From contig JBARBN010000054.1 of the NCBI GenBank assembly GCA_049793155.1, positions 1 to 22,482 of the forward strand: a stretch of 22,482 nt of DNA, given 5' to 3'. The position numbers were made by a program, and so were the translations under genes. Positions 14,599 to 22,291 of this stretch are shown here, piece by piece. This DNA is from JALNZF01 sp049793155. Lineage in GTDB: Bacteria > Nitrospirota > UBA9217. Each line of letters opens with the position of its first letter. Within the stretch, counting starts at the first letter, position 1. The notes under the pieces were generated by a model that saw nothing but the letters and a program-made list of their open reading frames with translations, did no database searches and was not told the DNA's origin.

Positions 14599-15858
14599 AT
14601 GACCGGAATTGACAAGATGACCGACAGCATGCCGGACAAGGCGCATCGCATCCGTTTCAGAGTACTCGGCGCGATCAGCTTTTCTCACTTTCTAAACGAC
14701 ATGATTCAGTCGTTGATCCTGGCGATCTATCCTCTGCTCAAGGGAAAGTTCCAACTCACCTTTGCGCAGATCGGGCTGATCACGCTCACCTATCAAGTCA
14801 CCGCTTCCCTGCTCCAGCCTATGGTGGGGTTCTACACCGACCGTAATCCGAAGCCTTATTCCCTCGCCTTCGGCATGGTATTCACGCTCATCGGTCTGTT
14901 AGTGCTGGCGGCGGCGCCGAACTACGGTACGCTGCTCCTTGCCGCCGGGATCGTCGGTACCGGCTCCTCAATATTTCACCCCGAATCGTCGCGCGTGGCC
15001 CGCATGGCCTCAGGCGGACAGCACGGGCTGGCACAGTCGATCTTCCAAGTCGGCGGCAATACAGGATCGGCGATGGGCCCGCTACTCGCCGCGTGGATCA
15101 TCATTCCGCAAGGTCAACAAAGCATTGCCTGGTTTTCGCTGGCCGCTCTGCTGGCTATCTGGGTGCTGTGGCAGGTTGGCGGCTGGTATCGCCGCCGTCA
15201 GGCGCTTGCCGTCCATCAGGCCAGGGCATATCAAGGCCTGCACCCGGTCCTTTCGATGCGGACCGTTGTCCTGTCTCTCCTCATTCTGCTGGTGCTGATT
15301 TTCTCAAAGTTCTTTTACCTTGCAAGCCTGAGCAGTTATTACATCTTCTATTTGATGCATCATTTCAATCTATCCGTGCAATCGGCGCAGGTGCACCTTT
15401 TCGCTTTCCTGTTCGCTGTTGCGATGGGCACGGTCCTCGGCGGTCCCTTGGGCGATCGCATCGGCAGAAAACGGGTGATCTGGCTCTCGATCCTGGGGGC
15501 TGCCCCCTTTGCCCTGGTCATGCCCTATGCAAATCTGGCGTGGACAGGCATTCTCGCATTCATTATCGGGTTTATCCTCGCCTCCGCCTTCTCGGCTATC
15601 CTTGTTTTTGCTCAGGAACTCGTTCCCGGCAAGGTCGGTACTGTGTCAGGATTCTTCTTCGGATTTGCCTTCGGCATGGGTGGAATCGGCGCTGCGGTGC
15701 TTGGCAAGCTTGCGGACCAGCGCGGCATAGAATTCGTCTCTCACGTGTGCGCGTATCTGCCCCTGCTCGGTGTATTGACTGTGTTTCTTCCTGACCTTGG
15801 TCGACATTCTGCCCCGTCCATTGCCCGGCAGGGAACGTCATCCGGAAGTTCCCAATAG
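14599..15858 (+). CDS. fsr: MFS exporter, fosmidomycin resistance protein family
   Basis: This 419-residue protein has the twelve-helix MFS layout and strong similarity to E. coli Fsr as I remember it. Matching stretches include SHFLNDMIQSLILAIYPLL, IGLITLTYQVTASLLQP, FHPESSRVARMASGGQHGLA, QSIFQVGGN, IFSKFFYLASLSSYY, HLFAFLFAVAMGT and FGFAFGMGGIGAAVLG. MFS loop motifs are visible as GFYTDRNPKP after helix 2 and GDRIGRKRV in the second half. Fsr exports fosmidomycin, an inhibitor of DXP reductoisomerase, in the inner membrane by proton antiport; the natural substrate in this organism is unknown. The length is normal. The start is uncertain: ATG 14599 has no clear ribosome binding site, and Met codons at 14617 and 14629 are possible. 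It lies 126 bp after the selenoprotein candidate with no terminator seen between them. Confidence 0.93.
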   Translation: MTGIDKMTDSMPDKAHRIRFRVLGAISFSHFLNDMIQSLILAIYPLLKGKFQLTFAQIGLITLTYQVTASLLQPMVGFYTDRNPKPYSLAFGMVFTLIGLLVLAAAPNYGTLLLAAGIVGTGSSIFHPESSRVARMASGGQHGLAQSIFQVGGNTGSAMGPLLAAWIIIPQGQQSIAWFSLAALLAIWVLWQVGGWYRRRQALAVHQARAYQGLHPVLSMRTVVLSLLILLVLIFSKFFYLASLSSYYIFYLMHHFNLSVQSAQVHLFAFLFAVAMGTVLGGPLGDRIGRKRVIWLSILGAAPFALVMPYANLAWTGILAFIIGFILASAFSAILVFAQELVPGKVGTVSGFFFGFAFGMGGIGAAVLGKLADQRGIEFVSHVCAYLPLLGVLTVFLPDLGRHSAPSIARQGTSSGSSQ

Positions 15859-15977
15859 AAATGGACGTTTCACAAACCAGATATGAAAGCAATTTTTCCG
15901 GTCTTTCGTCCAACCGTAAAGGATATGGCGAGGTGATCGTCTATGCCACTATTGCAGGTGAAGTCTGTGCTTCATCC

Positions 15978-16007
15978 AAAAATCGGCATCTGTTCATGAC
16001 AGGCCGA
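15978..16007 (-). terminator. Intrinsic terminator of the LonB-like protease gene
   Basis: On the minus strand, TCGGC-CTGT pairs with ACAG-GCCGA around a 5-nt loop, with a 2-nt bulge in the 3' arm, and is followed by five T (15978-15982). It begins 33 bp after the protease stop codon. No T-run follows on the plus strand, so the convergent fsr gene has no recognisable intrinsic terminator here. Confidence 0.6.
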
Positions 16008-16039
16008 ATGAAATAAACGCTCGCCGGCATATTCATCGA

Positions 16040-18499
16040 TCAGGCCTGCGCCGGCGGCGGGGTCTTCTGCGGCGCCGACTCGGTGTTCTCTTCGGTCTTT
16101 TCCTTTTTCTCCTCGCCTTTCTCGACGGCCTTCAGCTTCTTCGACATTTCCTTGAGCCGTTTGTCCGCCAGGAAGTTGATCGATCCCTCGGGCCAGGCGC
16201 CGTCCCCGTTGCGGTCGCCCGCGGGAAGTCCGGTCAGGATCTCCAGCGCGTTATTCACGGTCTTGATCGCATAGATCCGGAATTTGCCGTCCTTCACCGC
16301 GTCCACGACTTCCTTCTTGAGCATCAGGTTCTTCCTGTTCAGCTCGGGTATGATAACCCCCTGGTCTCCCGTCAGTCCGCGGTTCCTGCAGACGGCAAAG
16401 AAGCCTTCGATCTTTTCATTTACCCCGCCGATCGGCTGGATCTCACCCTTCTGGTTGATCGAGCCGGTGATGGCGATGTTCTGCTTTACCGGCGCCTCGA
16501 TGATGCCTGAGATGAGCGCGACAACCTCCGCGGCGGAGGCGCTGTCGCCCTCCACCTCACCGTAGCTCTGCTCAAAGGCAATCGTCGCAGAGACCGAAAG
16601 CGTCTTGTCCTGGGCGTAGGCGCCTCCGAGATAGCCCGAGAGGATGAGCACTCCCTTGTTGTAGATGCGGCCCGAGAGCTTGGCTTCGCGCTCGATGTTG
16701 ATGACCCCCGCCTTGCCGAGGTAGACCCGGCTGGTGATGCGCGATGGTTTGCCGAATGAGAAATCGCCGATATCGTACACGGACAGCCCGTTCACCTGCG
16801 CGACCGCGGAGCCTGAAACATCCACCATCAGCGTCCCCTCGGCGAACAGCTCCTGGATGCGCTCGTCGATCAAATTCGCCCGGTAAACCTTTTCTTCCAG
16901 GGCCTTCTCCACATGTTCGGCCGTCACCACGCCGCTTCCCGCCTGTGCCGCCCAGTACGACGACTCGCGCACCAGGTCCGACAGTTCGCTGAAACGGAGT
17001 GAGAGCTTGTTCTGTTTTCCGGCAAGGCGCACGGCATGGTCCACGACACCGGCGACCGCGATCCGGTCAAAGGGGAGCAGGCCGTCTTGTTTCACCATTG
17101 CGCCGATGAAGTTCGCATACCGCATCTTTTCATCTCCCGAGCCGGCGGTTTGCGTATCGAAGTCGGACTTGACCTTGAAGAGGTCCCGGAAGTCTTCGTC
17201 ATAGTAGTAGAGGAGGTAATAGAGCGAGGGGCTGCCGAGCATAATGAGTTTGAGCGAGACCGGGATGGGTTCGGCCTTGAGGCCGCCGGTCGCAATGCCG
17301 TAGAGCTCGGACAGGTCCTCGACCTTCACCTCGCTTTTTTTAATGACCCGCTTGAGCGCGTCCCAGGAGAACGGATTGCGCAGGACGTCGAGGGCGTTCA
17401 GGATAAGGAAACCGCCGTTCGCCTGGAGCAGCGAGCCCGACCGGATCATGGTAAAGTTCGTGAAGAGAGCCCCGAACCGCGCCTTGCGCTCGATGCGGCC
17501 GACCAGGTTATTGTAGGTCGGATTGGCCTCCTCAATGACGGGGCCGCCTTTGGTCCGGGCATTGTCAACGATCAGGTTCACCTTGTAGCGCTCGAGGAAG
17601 CTCGCCTTGTCCATGCCCTCGACCGGGAACGGCAGTTCCGGCGCCTGGCCCAGGAACTCGCGCAGATTATTCAGGACGTCTTCCTCGACCTCCGCGAGAT
17701 ATTCCGGAATGCGGGGATTGACGCGATACTTCTCCTTCAGGTCGTCGAGCTGGTGCCCCATGGAAAAATGCGCGACGTGCCGGTTGAGCTCGTGCACTTT
17801 TTCGTGCGCCTCTTTATCGAGCAGGCGCGCCTTGGAAAGAAAATCGCGTATCTCCGCATCAACCTTTTTCTCGTGTTCCTCGAGCTCGCGTCGCTGCTCG
17901 GAGGTGAGGGATCCAAGCTCCTGGGGTGTCAGCGGCTTGCCCTTCCACATCGGGACCTTGACGATGCCGGTGCGGGTGATGGTCAGCTGAAACCCCAGTT
18001 CGAGCGCGCTCTTGCCGGTCCCGGCAAACAGGACCTCCTTGGCCTTCTCCGCCTCGTCCACGATCCGCGATTTCTGTTCTTCATATTCCTTGGATTCGAA
18101 GACCTTGGGGATCTCGCTTTGCATGAACTCGATGAACTTCTCGAGATCGTTCCTGAACTCGCGGCCCCTGCCCGGCGGCAGTTTGATCGCGCGCGGCCGG
18201 TCGGCTTCCTTGAAGTTGTTGATGTAGCACCAGTCATCGGGGACCGGCTGGTCCAGGGAGATCCGCTTGACGATGGATCTGGCAATGGAGTTCCTGCCCG
18301 TGCCCGGGACTCCGGACACGAAGATGTTGTACCCGTGATTGCGGATGGAGATGCCGAACTCGATCGCCTTCACTGCCCGCTTCTGGCCGATGACCTCGTC
18401 CCTGAGCGACAGTTCGGCAGTGGTTGTAAAGGGAAATTCCGCTGGATCGCACGCGGGTCTGAGTTCGGCTGCCGGTATTTCGCGGTTTTTGATATCCAC
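16040..18499 (-). CDS. LonB-like ATP-dependent Ser-Lys protease
   Basis: This is a cytoplasmic AAA+ protease of 819 residues, related to the bacterial Lon-like proteins with an AAA_32-type ATPase (YcbZ/LonB-like) rather than to classical LonA. The N-terminus has the family signature CDPAEFPF and then VIGQKRAVKAIEFG. The phosphate loop is GVPGTGRNS with Arg69 where a Lys is usual. A long helical insertion rich in Glu/Lys follows, then NGGFLILNALDVL. The C-terminal protease domain has S653 (EGDSASAAE) and K696 (GGVNEKIEG), 43 residues apart as in E. coli Lon. A Lys/Glu-rich then Pro/Ala-rich tail of about 30 residues looks disordered. The GTG at 18499 is preceded by AGGAGGT and matches the family N-terminus; an upstream GTG at 18544 would add 15 residues without a ribosome binding site. 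Confidence 0.9.
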   Translation of the reverse strand: MDIKNREIPAAELRPACDPAEFPFTTTAELSLRDEVIGQKRAVKAIEFGISIRNHGYNIFVSGVPGTGRNSIARSIVKRISLDQPVPDDWCYINNFKEADRPRAIKLPPGRGREFRNDLEKFIEFMQSEIPKVFESKEYEEQKSRIVDEAEKAKEVLFAGTGKSALELGFQLTITRTGIVKVPMWKGKPLTPQELGSLTSEQRRELEEHEKKVDAEIRDFLSKARLLDKEAHEKVHELNRHVAHFSMGHQLDDLKEKYRVNPRIPEYLAEVEEDVLNNLREFLGQAPELPFPVEGMDKASFLERYKVNLIVDNARTKGGPVIEEANPTYNNLVGRIERKARFGALFTNFTMIRSGSLLQANGGFLILNALDVLRNPFSWDALKRVIKKSEVKVEDLSELYGIATGGLKAEPIPVSLKLIMLGSPSLYYLLYYYDEDFRDLFKVKSDFDTQTAGSGDEKMRYANFIGAMVKQDGLLPFDRIAVAGVVDHAVRLAGKQNKLSLRFSELSDLVRESSYWAAQAGSGVVTAEHVEKALEEKVYRANLIDERIQELFAEGTLMVDVSGSAVAQVNGLSVYDIGDFSFGKPSRITSRVYLGKAGVINIEREAKLSGRIYNKGVLILSGYLGGAYAQDKTLSVSATIAFEQSYGEVEGDSASAAEVVALISGIIEAPVKQNIAITGSINQKGEIQPIGGVNEKIEGFFAVCRNRGLTGDQGVIIPELNRKNLMLKKEVVDAVKDGKFRIYAIKTVNNALEILTGLPAGDRNGDGAWPEGSINFLADKRLKEMSKKLKAVEKGEEKKEKTEENTESAPQKTPPPAQA

Positions 18500-18503
18500 A
18501 GGG

Positions 18504-18510
18504 ACCTCCT
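18504..18510 (-). promoter_or_regulatory. Strong ribosome binding site that decides the LonB-like start
   Basis: On the minus strand AGGAGGT lies four bases before the GTG at 18497-18499. The site lies inside the longer frame opened by the GTG at 18544, and no comparable site precedes the in-frame GTG or ATG codons further upstream. Confidence 0.65.
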
Positions 18511-18695
18511 TCTCGTTCATCATAATGTCAAAATCGTTCACCACAGAGGACTCAGGGTTAAATCAAGGCCTTCTTGGTATTACCCTGAAGCTTTTCTCCG
18601 CGAGCTCTGCGGAAGTCCTAAGTGGCCGCTTTTATCTCATAGGCTGCCGCGAGAATATTTCTTGCCATTTTAAGAGGCATTTGATTTCCAATTAA

Positions 18696-18724
18696 AGTGT
18701 AGGTGCTGCACGGCGCATTGTCAA
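18696..18724 (-). promoter_or_regulatory. Sigma-70-like promoter of the LonB-like protease
   Basis: On the minus strand a perfect TTGACA (18719-18724) is followed after exactly 17 bp by TACACT (18696-18701, 4 of 6). Transcription would start near 18689, leaving a leader of about 190 nt before the GTG at 18499. Confidence 0.6.
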
Positions 18725-18769
18725 GGGATGCGCCCACCCGGCGCAATAGGAATATATGAATAATTTCTG

Positions 18770-18798
18770 TTGATTTATTTAATAAACATCTCTATACT
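18770..18798 (+). promoter_or_regulatory. Sigma-70-like promoter of the MalT/BTAD-type regulator
   Basis: TTGATT (18770-18775) and TATACT (18793-18798) are 17 bp apart and lie in AT-rich DNA. Transcription would start near 18805, about 50 nt before the preferred ATG at 18856. Confidence 0.6.
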
Positions 18799-18855
18799 TT
18801 TGCTGTTTTTCTTCTGCGATTCATTTACGCATTAAACCTGACAGGGGGTATGCGC

Positions 18856-20520
18856 ATGAACCTTACTAAGTTTCTCCCGCCGAAGCCCGCCCATATACTC
18901 GAACGCGAACGGCTCACGAACAAGCTCCTTGAATGGGAAGACAAGAAGCTGGTGATCATCCATGCGCAGGCAGGTCAGGGGAAGAGCACGCTGGCGGCCG
19001 GATACGTCCAGTCGCTCACCTCGCCCTCGGTGTGGTACACCATGGACCAGGAGGATGACAACCCCGCGGTCTTCCTGTCAGGGCTGGGCACGGCGATCCA
19101 GCGCGCCTGGCCCGGGAACGTGCCCGCGGTCCCAGCCATACCGCTGAACCGTTACAGCATCAATGGAATTCGCCAGGACATCGGCAGATGGATCGAACAG
19201 GTCTTCGAGAACATCACGAATCCCGGTCTGCTCGTGTTCGACGATTACACCGCCACCTCGCCCGTTCTGCAGCACTTCATGAAACAGTTGATCGACTGCA
19301 CGCCGCCCCACGTCCGGTTCATGATCATTTCCCGTGTGCGGCCCGAACTTGACATAGCGAAGCTTCGCGCAACTCTGTCCGTGGGGGAACTGAGCGGTGA
19401 TGACTTGAAATTCACCGACTGCGAGGTTCAGGGCCTGTTCAGCATCGTCTTCAGTATGCATATCTCCCTGAACGAGGCGGCGCTCATCAACAGCACGGCG
19501 GAAGGCTGGCCGGCCGGTCTCGTGCTGATGCACAAATATCTTTCCACCCTGGCACCGGGCGCGCGGGCACTGGCACTCGTCGACCGTCGCGCAGCGGGGT
19601 TCCGGACCCACGTCTTCGACTACCTGGCCCAGGAGGTTTTCGCGCACCTTCCGCAGGCAATGCAGCGGTTCCTGGTCCTGACCTCGATCGTGGACTTTAT
19701 TCCCGTTCCGCTCATCGAACTGCTCACCGGCCTGCCGCGCACGGCCCCGTCGGGCATGGCGTCAATTTCAGCGATGGTGAAGGACCTTCGGGACAGGAAC
19801 CTTTTCATCACGGCACTGGATGATGACGCCCTTGTGCTCCGCTACCACGCGCTCTTCCGCGAGTTTCTCCGAAAGAAACTGATCTCCCAGGCCAGGCCTT
19901 CCGAGGTGAAAAGGCTGTACACCCGAGCGGCTGCTTACTTCAGAAGGACCGGAGACCTGGTCCGGAGCATCGATCTTTCCCTTGCCTCGGGACAGTTCGA
20001 TCTGGCTATCAGACAGATCGAGGCCCGCGGCGAGGAGATGATCGCGAGCGGCCAGATGGGGACGCTCATCCGGTGGATCGAGATGCTTCCGCTTGAATAT
20101 GGGAACCGGCCGTGGTTCCTGTTCACCCGTGCCGCGGCATGCCGGTTCACCGATTCCCGCACTGCCCTCACGTTCTTTGATCTTGCGTTCAAGGGCTTTC
20201 GGGCCGGCAAGACGTCCTACAACCGGACCTCGGGGCTGATGTATTCCCTGTGCGGCATTATCGAGGCATGCTTCCACACGGGCGGCGATTTTACGCGCAT
20301 GGGGCGCGATGCGGCATTGGCCCAGACGCTCCTCAAACAAAACCGGGGCGCGGGCGAGGCTGCTCCTTGCCATGGGAATGGCGTGGTTCTTCATCGGCAG
20401 GCTGCAGCAGGCCTCGGACGCACTCAGACAGGCGCTCGCACTGTTCCGGCGGCAGGGCGACCATTTTTATCACATCACCACCGCTATTTATTTAACTCCC
20501 TGCGCGCTCTATCAGGGTAA
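18856..20520 (+). CDS. MalT-like ATPase/TPR transcriptional regulator, N-terminal part (frame broken near 20345)
   Basis: This frame encodes the ATPase half of a large transcriptional activator. The N-terminus LTKFLPPKP is typical of MalT/BTAD-type proteins. Counting from the ATG at 18856, the Walker A Lys is K43 (AGQGKST) and the Walker B Asp pair is D129/D130 (LLVFDDY). The winged-helix region after the ATPase (YHALFREFLRKKL) and the first helical repeats follow. The frame is convincing up to LLKQNR, near 20345. The last 55 or so residues up to the TGA at 20520 are not TPR-like and are probably read out of frame. The sequence then continues in the +1 frame. ATG 18856 is preferred over 18850 because AGGGGG is seven bases away rather than one. 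Intact, the protein would run to 22072 and have about 1070 residues. Confidence 0.75.
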   Translation: MNLTKFLPPKPAHILERERLTNKLLEWEDKKLVIIHAQAGQGKSTLAAGYVQSLTSPSVWYTMDQEDDNPAVFLSGLGTAIQRAWPGNVPAVPAIPLNRYSINGIRQDIGRWIEQVFENITNPGLLVFDDYTATSPVLQHFMKQLIDCTPPHVRFMIISRVRPELDIAKLRATLSVGELSGDDLKFTDCEVQGLFSIVFSMHISLNEAALINSTAEGWPAGLVLMHKYLSTLAPGARALALVDRRAAGFRTHVFDYLAQEVFAHLPQAMQRFLVLTSIVDFIPVPLIELLTGLPRTAPSGMASISAMVKDLRDRNLFITALDDDALVLRYHALFREFLRKKLISQARPSEVKRLYTRAAAYFRRTGDLVRSIDLSLASGQFDLAIRQIEARGEEMIASGQMGTLIRWIEMLPLEYGNRPWFLFTRAAACRFTDSRTALTFFDLAFKGFRAGKTSYNRTSGLMYSLCGIIEACFHTGGDFTRMGRDAALAQTLLKQNRGAGEAAPCHGNGVVLHRQAAAGLGRTQTGARTVPAAGRPFLSHHHRYLFNSLRALSG

Positions 20521-22072
20521 TTTCCTTCTTGCCAGGGAGACGGTCGCCAGAGGCCTTGAGGTGAATGCCGCAATCCCCGATGAGGCTGGCGGCCATGCGG
20601 CGCTCCTCCTGGTTTCGGCAATGACATCTCTGTTCGCAGGGGACTTTGCCGAGGCTCAGAAACGTCTTGACCAGTGCAGGGACCTTGCCGACAGCCACGC
20701 TCTCGAGTCGATGATATTCCTTTCCCTTGACATCGGCGGATGGCTCAAGATCGCCCAGGGAGATTACCCAGGCGCTGTGCTCCTGCTCACCGAGTGTAAA
20801 CGCAAGGGCGAAGATTCGCAAAACGCTTTTTTCAGCGCGTCTGCGGCCCATCTGCTCGCGATCGCCTATCTGTTCCAGGGCAGGCTTGACCAGGCCAAAA
20901 AAGAATCGGACTACGCCCTGTCTATACGGACGCAATCCGGCAGCAGGCTGTTCCACGCGATCTACCTCATCGCGAGCGGCGCGATCCACACAAAGCTTAA
21001 AAAGTATCGTCAGGCGGAAAAGGAACTGCTCACCGCCATTAGGATGCTTCAACAGAATAAGGCCGCCCAACAAGAGGCAAATGCGCATCTCGTGCTGGCA
21101 CGGCTCTATGAGATAATGAAGAAAACGGATTCCGCGCGCAAGCACCTGCGTGAAGGATTCTCCATCGGGCAGGAGCGGGGGTTCACCTACTATGCCCTTT
21201 TCAGTGCCGCTGAACTGGCTGAGTTGGCGAATGCCGCGCTCGCGCACGACATCTGCATAGACTACTGTTCACGGCTGATCGGAAACCAGACCCGTCCGGG
21301 CACAACGCCGTTCCTTGAAATTAATTGTCTTGGGGGCTTCAGGGCGATGCGGGGCAAGGTCCCGGTGCGGGATTCCGGGTGGAAAAGCAAGCGGGCAAAA
21401 CAATTCGTCAAACTGCTCGTTGCCCAGGACGGATACACGATGTCGCGCGATAGTGCAATGGAGACGCTCTGGCCGGACATGGACCCCGATACGCTCGGGC
21501 CGACATTCAACAGCATGCTCCACCGGGTGCGCAAGGTATTGGAGCCGCAGGACCTTCCGGGGCCATCCGCTTCCTGCATTATTTACACTGACGGCGTCCT
21601 CATGCTGAACAAGGACGTCGTTCGGACCGATGTCGGGCAGCTGCTTTACCATCTGGACACGACGGACCGCATGAGGTCGAGCCGGAAACCTGGCGACCTT
21701 GCAGGGGAATACGAGAAGGCATTCGACCTTTATGAAGGGGACTTTTTGCCCGAAGACCTTTACAGCGACTGGGCCGCGCCCATGCGGGACCGATTGCGCA
21801 TCCGCTACCTGCGGGCGCTCGAAGACGCGGCCGCGATCGCAGAGTCATCCGGCGACCGGGACAGGACGCTCCGGTTCTACGAGAGGATGTTCTCCGCGGA
21901 CCCCTGCAACGAGAAGGCGTGCTGCTGGCTCATGACACGATACCATTCGGACTCCCGGCGCGGAGAGGCGATCCGGACCTATGAACGATGCGAACGCGCG
22001 ATGAACCGGGACCTGGATCTGGAGCCGGAGGAGCTGACGAAAAAGCTGTATCGGAGGATCATCGGAGGATAA
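20309..22072 (+). CDS. MalT-like regulator, C-terminal part: TPR repeats, winged helix and BTAD domain
   Basis: This overlapping +1 frame (587 codons from ATG 20309) carries the rest of the regulator. The first 20 or so residues are probably out of frame; from RLLLAMGMAWFF onward it shows TPR-like helical repeats up to about residue 325. An OmpR-like winged-helix DNA-binding domain follows at about 335-430 (INCLGGFRAMRG, SKRAKQFVKLL, METLWPDM, NSMLHRVRKVL), then a bacterial transcriptional activator domain (BTAD) at about 437-587 (FDLYEGDFLPE, WAAPMRDRLR, ERCERAMNRDLDLEPEE). If the break is real, an internally started product such as from ATG 20372 would bind DNA without ATPase control. It ends just before a strong terminator. 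Its target is likely to include the neighbouring promoters, but this is not shown. Confidence 0.8.
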   Translation: MRHWPRRSSNKTGARARLLLAMGMAWFFIGRLQQASDALRQALALFRRQGDHFYHITTAIYLTPCALYQGNFLLARETVARGLEVNAAIPDEAGGHAALLLVSAMTSLFAGDFAEAQKRLDQCRDLADSHALESMIFLSLDIGGWLKIAQGDYPGAVLLLTECKRKGEDSQNAFFSASAAHLLAIAYLFQGRLDQAKKESDYALSIRTQSGSRLFHAIYLIASGAIHTKLKKYRQAEKELLTAIRMLQQNKAAQQEANAHLVLARLYEIMKKTDSARKHLREGFSIGQERGFTYYALFSAAELAELANAALAHDICIDYCSRLIGNQTRPGTTPFLEINCLGGFRAMRGKVPVRDSGWKSKRAKQFVKLLVAQDGYTMSRDSAMETLWPDMDPDTLGPTFNSMLHRVRKVLEPQDLPGPSASCIIYTDGVLMLNKDVVRTDVGQLLYHLDTTDRMRSSRKPGDLAGEYEKAFDLYEGDFLPEDLYSDWAAPMRDRLRIRYLRALEDAAAIAESSGDRDRTLRFYERMFSADPCNEKACCWLMTRYHSDSRRGEAIRTYERCERAMNRDLDLEPEELTKKLYRRIIGG

Positions 22073-22120
22073 GGGATATCTACCTCAAGTCGCTTTTAAT
22101 ACCCTGATTGACGTTCACGC

Positions 22121-22157
22121 AAAACGCCTTCCCCGGCAAGGGGAGGGCGTTTTTTTC
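22121..22157 (+). terminator. Strong intrinsic terminator after the regulator
   Basis: AACGCCTTCCCC (22123-22134) pairs over 12 bp, with one T-G wobble, with GGGGAGGGCGTT (22140-22151) around a 5-nt loop. A run of seven T from 22150 follows. It lies 50 bp after the regulator stop codon. Confidence 0.9.
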
Positions 22158-22184
22158 TTCGGCTTGCTATTACATGCCCGACAT

Positions 22185-22213
22185 TCAACAGGGCCATCGG
22201 CCTGTGCTATACT
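22185..22213 (+). promoter_or_regulatory. Extended -10 promoter of the oxidoreductase gene
   Basis: TATACT at 22208-22213 is preceded by TGC, forming an extended -10 element. The -35 region is weak (TTCAAC at 22184-22189). The site lies after the terminator and gives a leader of about 70 nt to the ATG at 22292. Confidence 0.5.
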
Positions 22214-22291
22214 AAAAAGCAGGCATCGTTATTTGAACATGCTGCAGGCCCGCGTCTATGAGCCGCAGGTCCTTGCGAGGAGGTTTTTAAA

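Larger units (their letters stand above)
18545..18849. other. Divergent intergenic region between protease and regulator
   Basis: These 305 bp hold no gene I can support. They contain two outward-facing sigma-70-like promoters, at 18696-18724 (minus) and 18770-18798 (plus), and a leader of nearly 200 nt for the protease. That leader has a short CCGC/GCGG hairpin near 18598-18612. The part around the plus-strand promoter (about 18750-18830) is clearly AT-rich. A binding site for the adjacent regulator would be expected here, but I see no convincing operator repeat. Confidence 0.6.

Noticed and set aside
15859..15977. Possible small gene between fsr and the protease terminator
   Set aside because: Only very short frames without ribosome binding sites; I see nothing to support a gene.
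17036..18673. 545-codon open frame on the plus strand opposite the LonB-like protease
   Set aside because: It mirrors a well-supported protease gene with all catalytic motifs, has no recognisable domain, and is a codon-bias shadow typical of GC-rich genes.
20330..20380. Programmed +1 frameshift in the regulator
   Set aside because: There is no stop or rare codon at the shift site and no internal Shine-Dalgarno or slippery heptamer with a stimulatory structure that I can see. A one-base indel near the G4 run is simpler.
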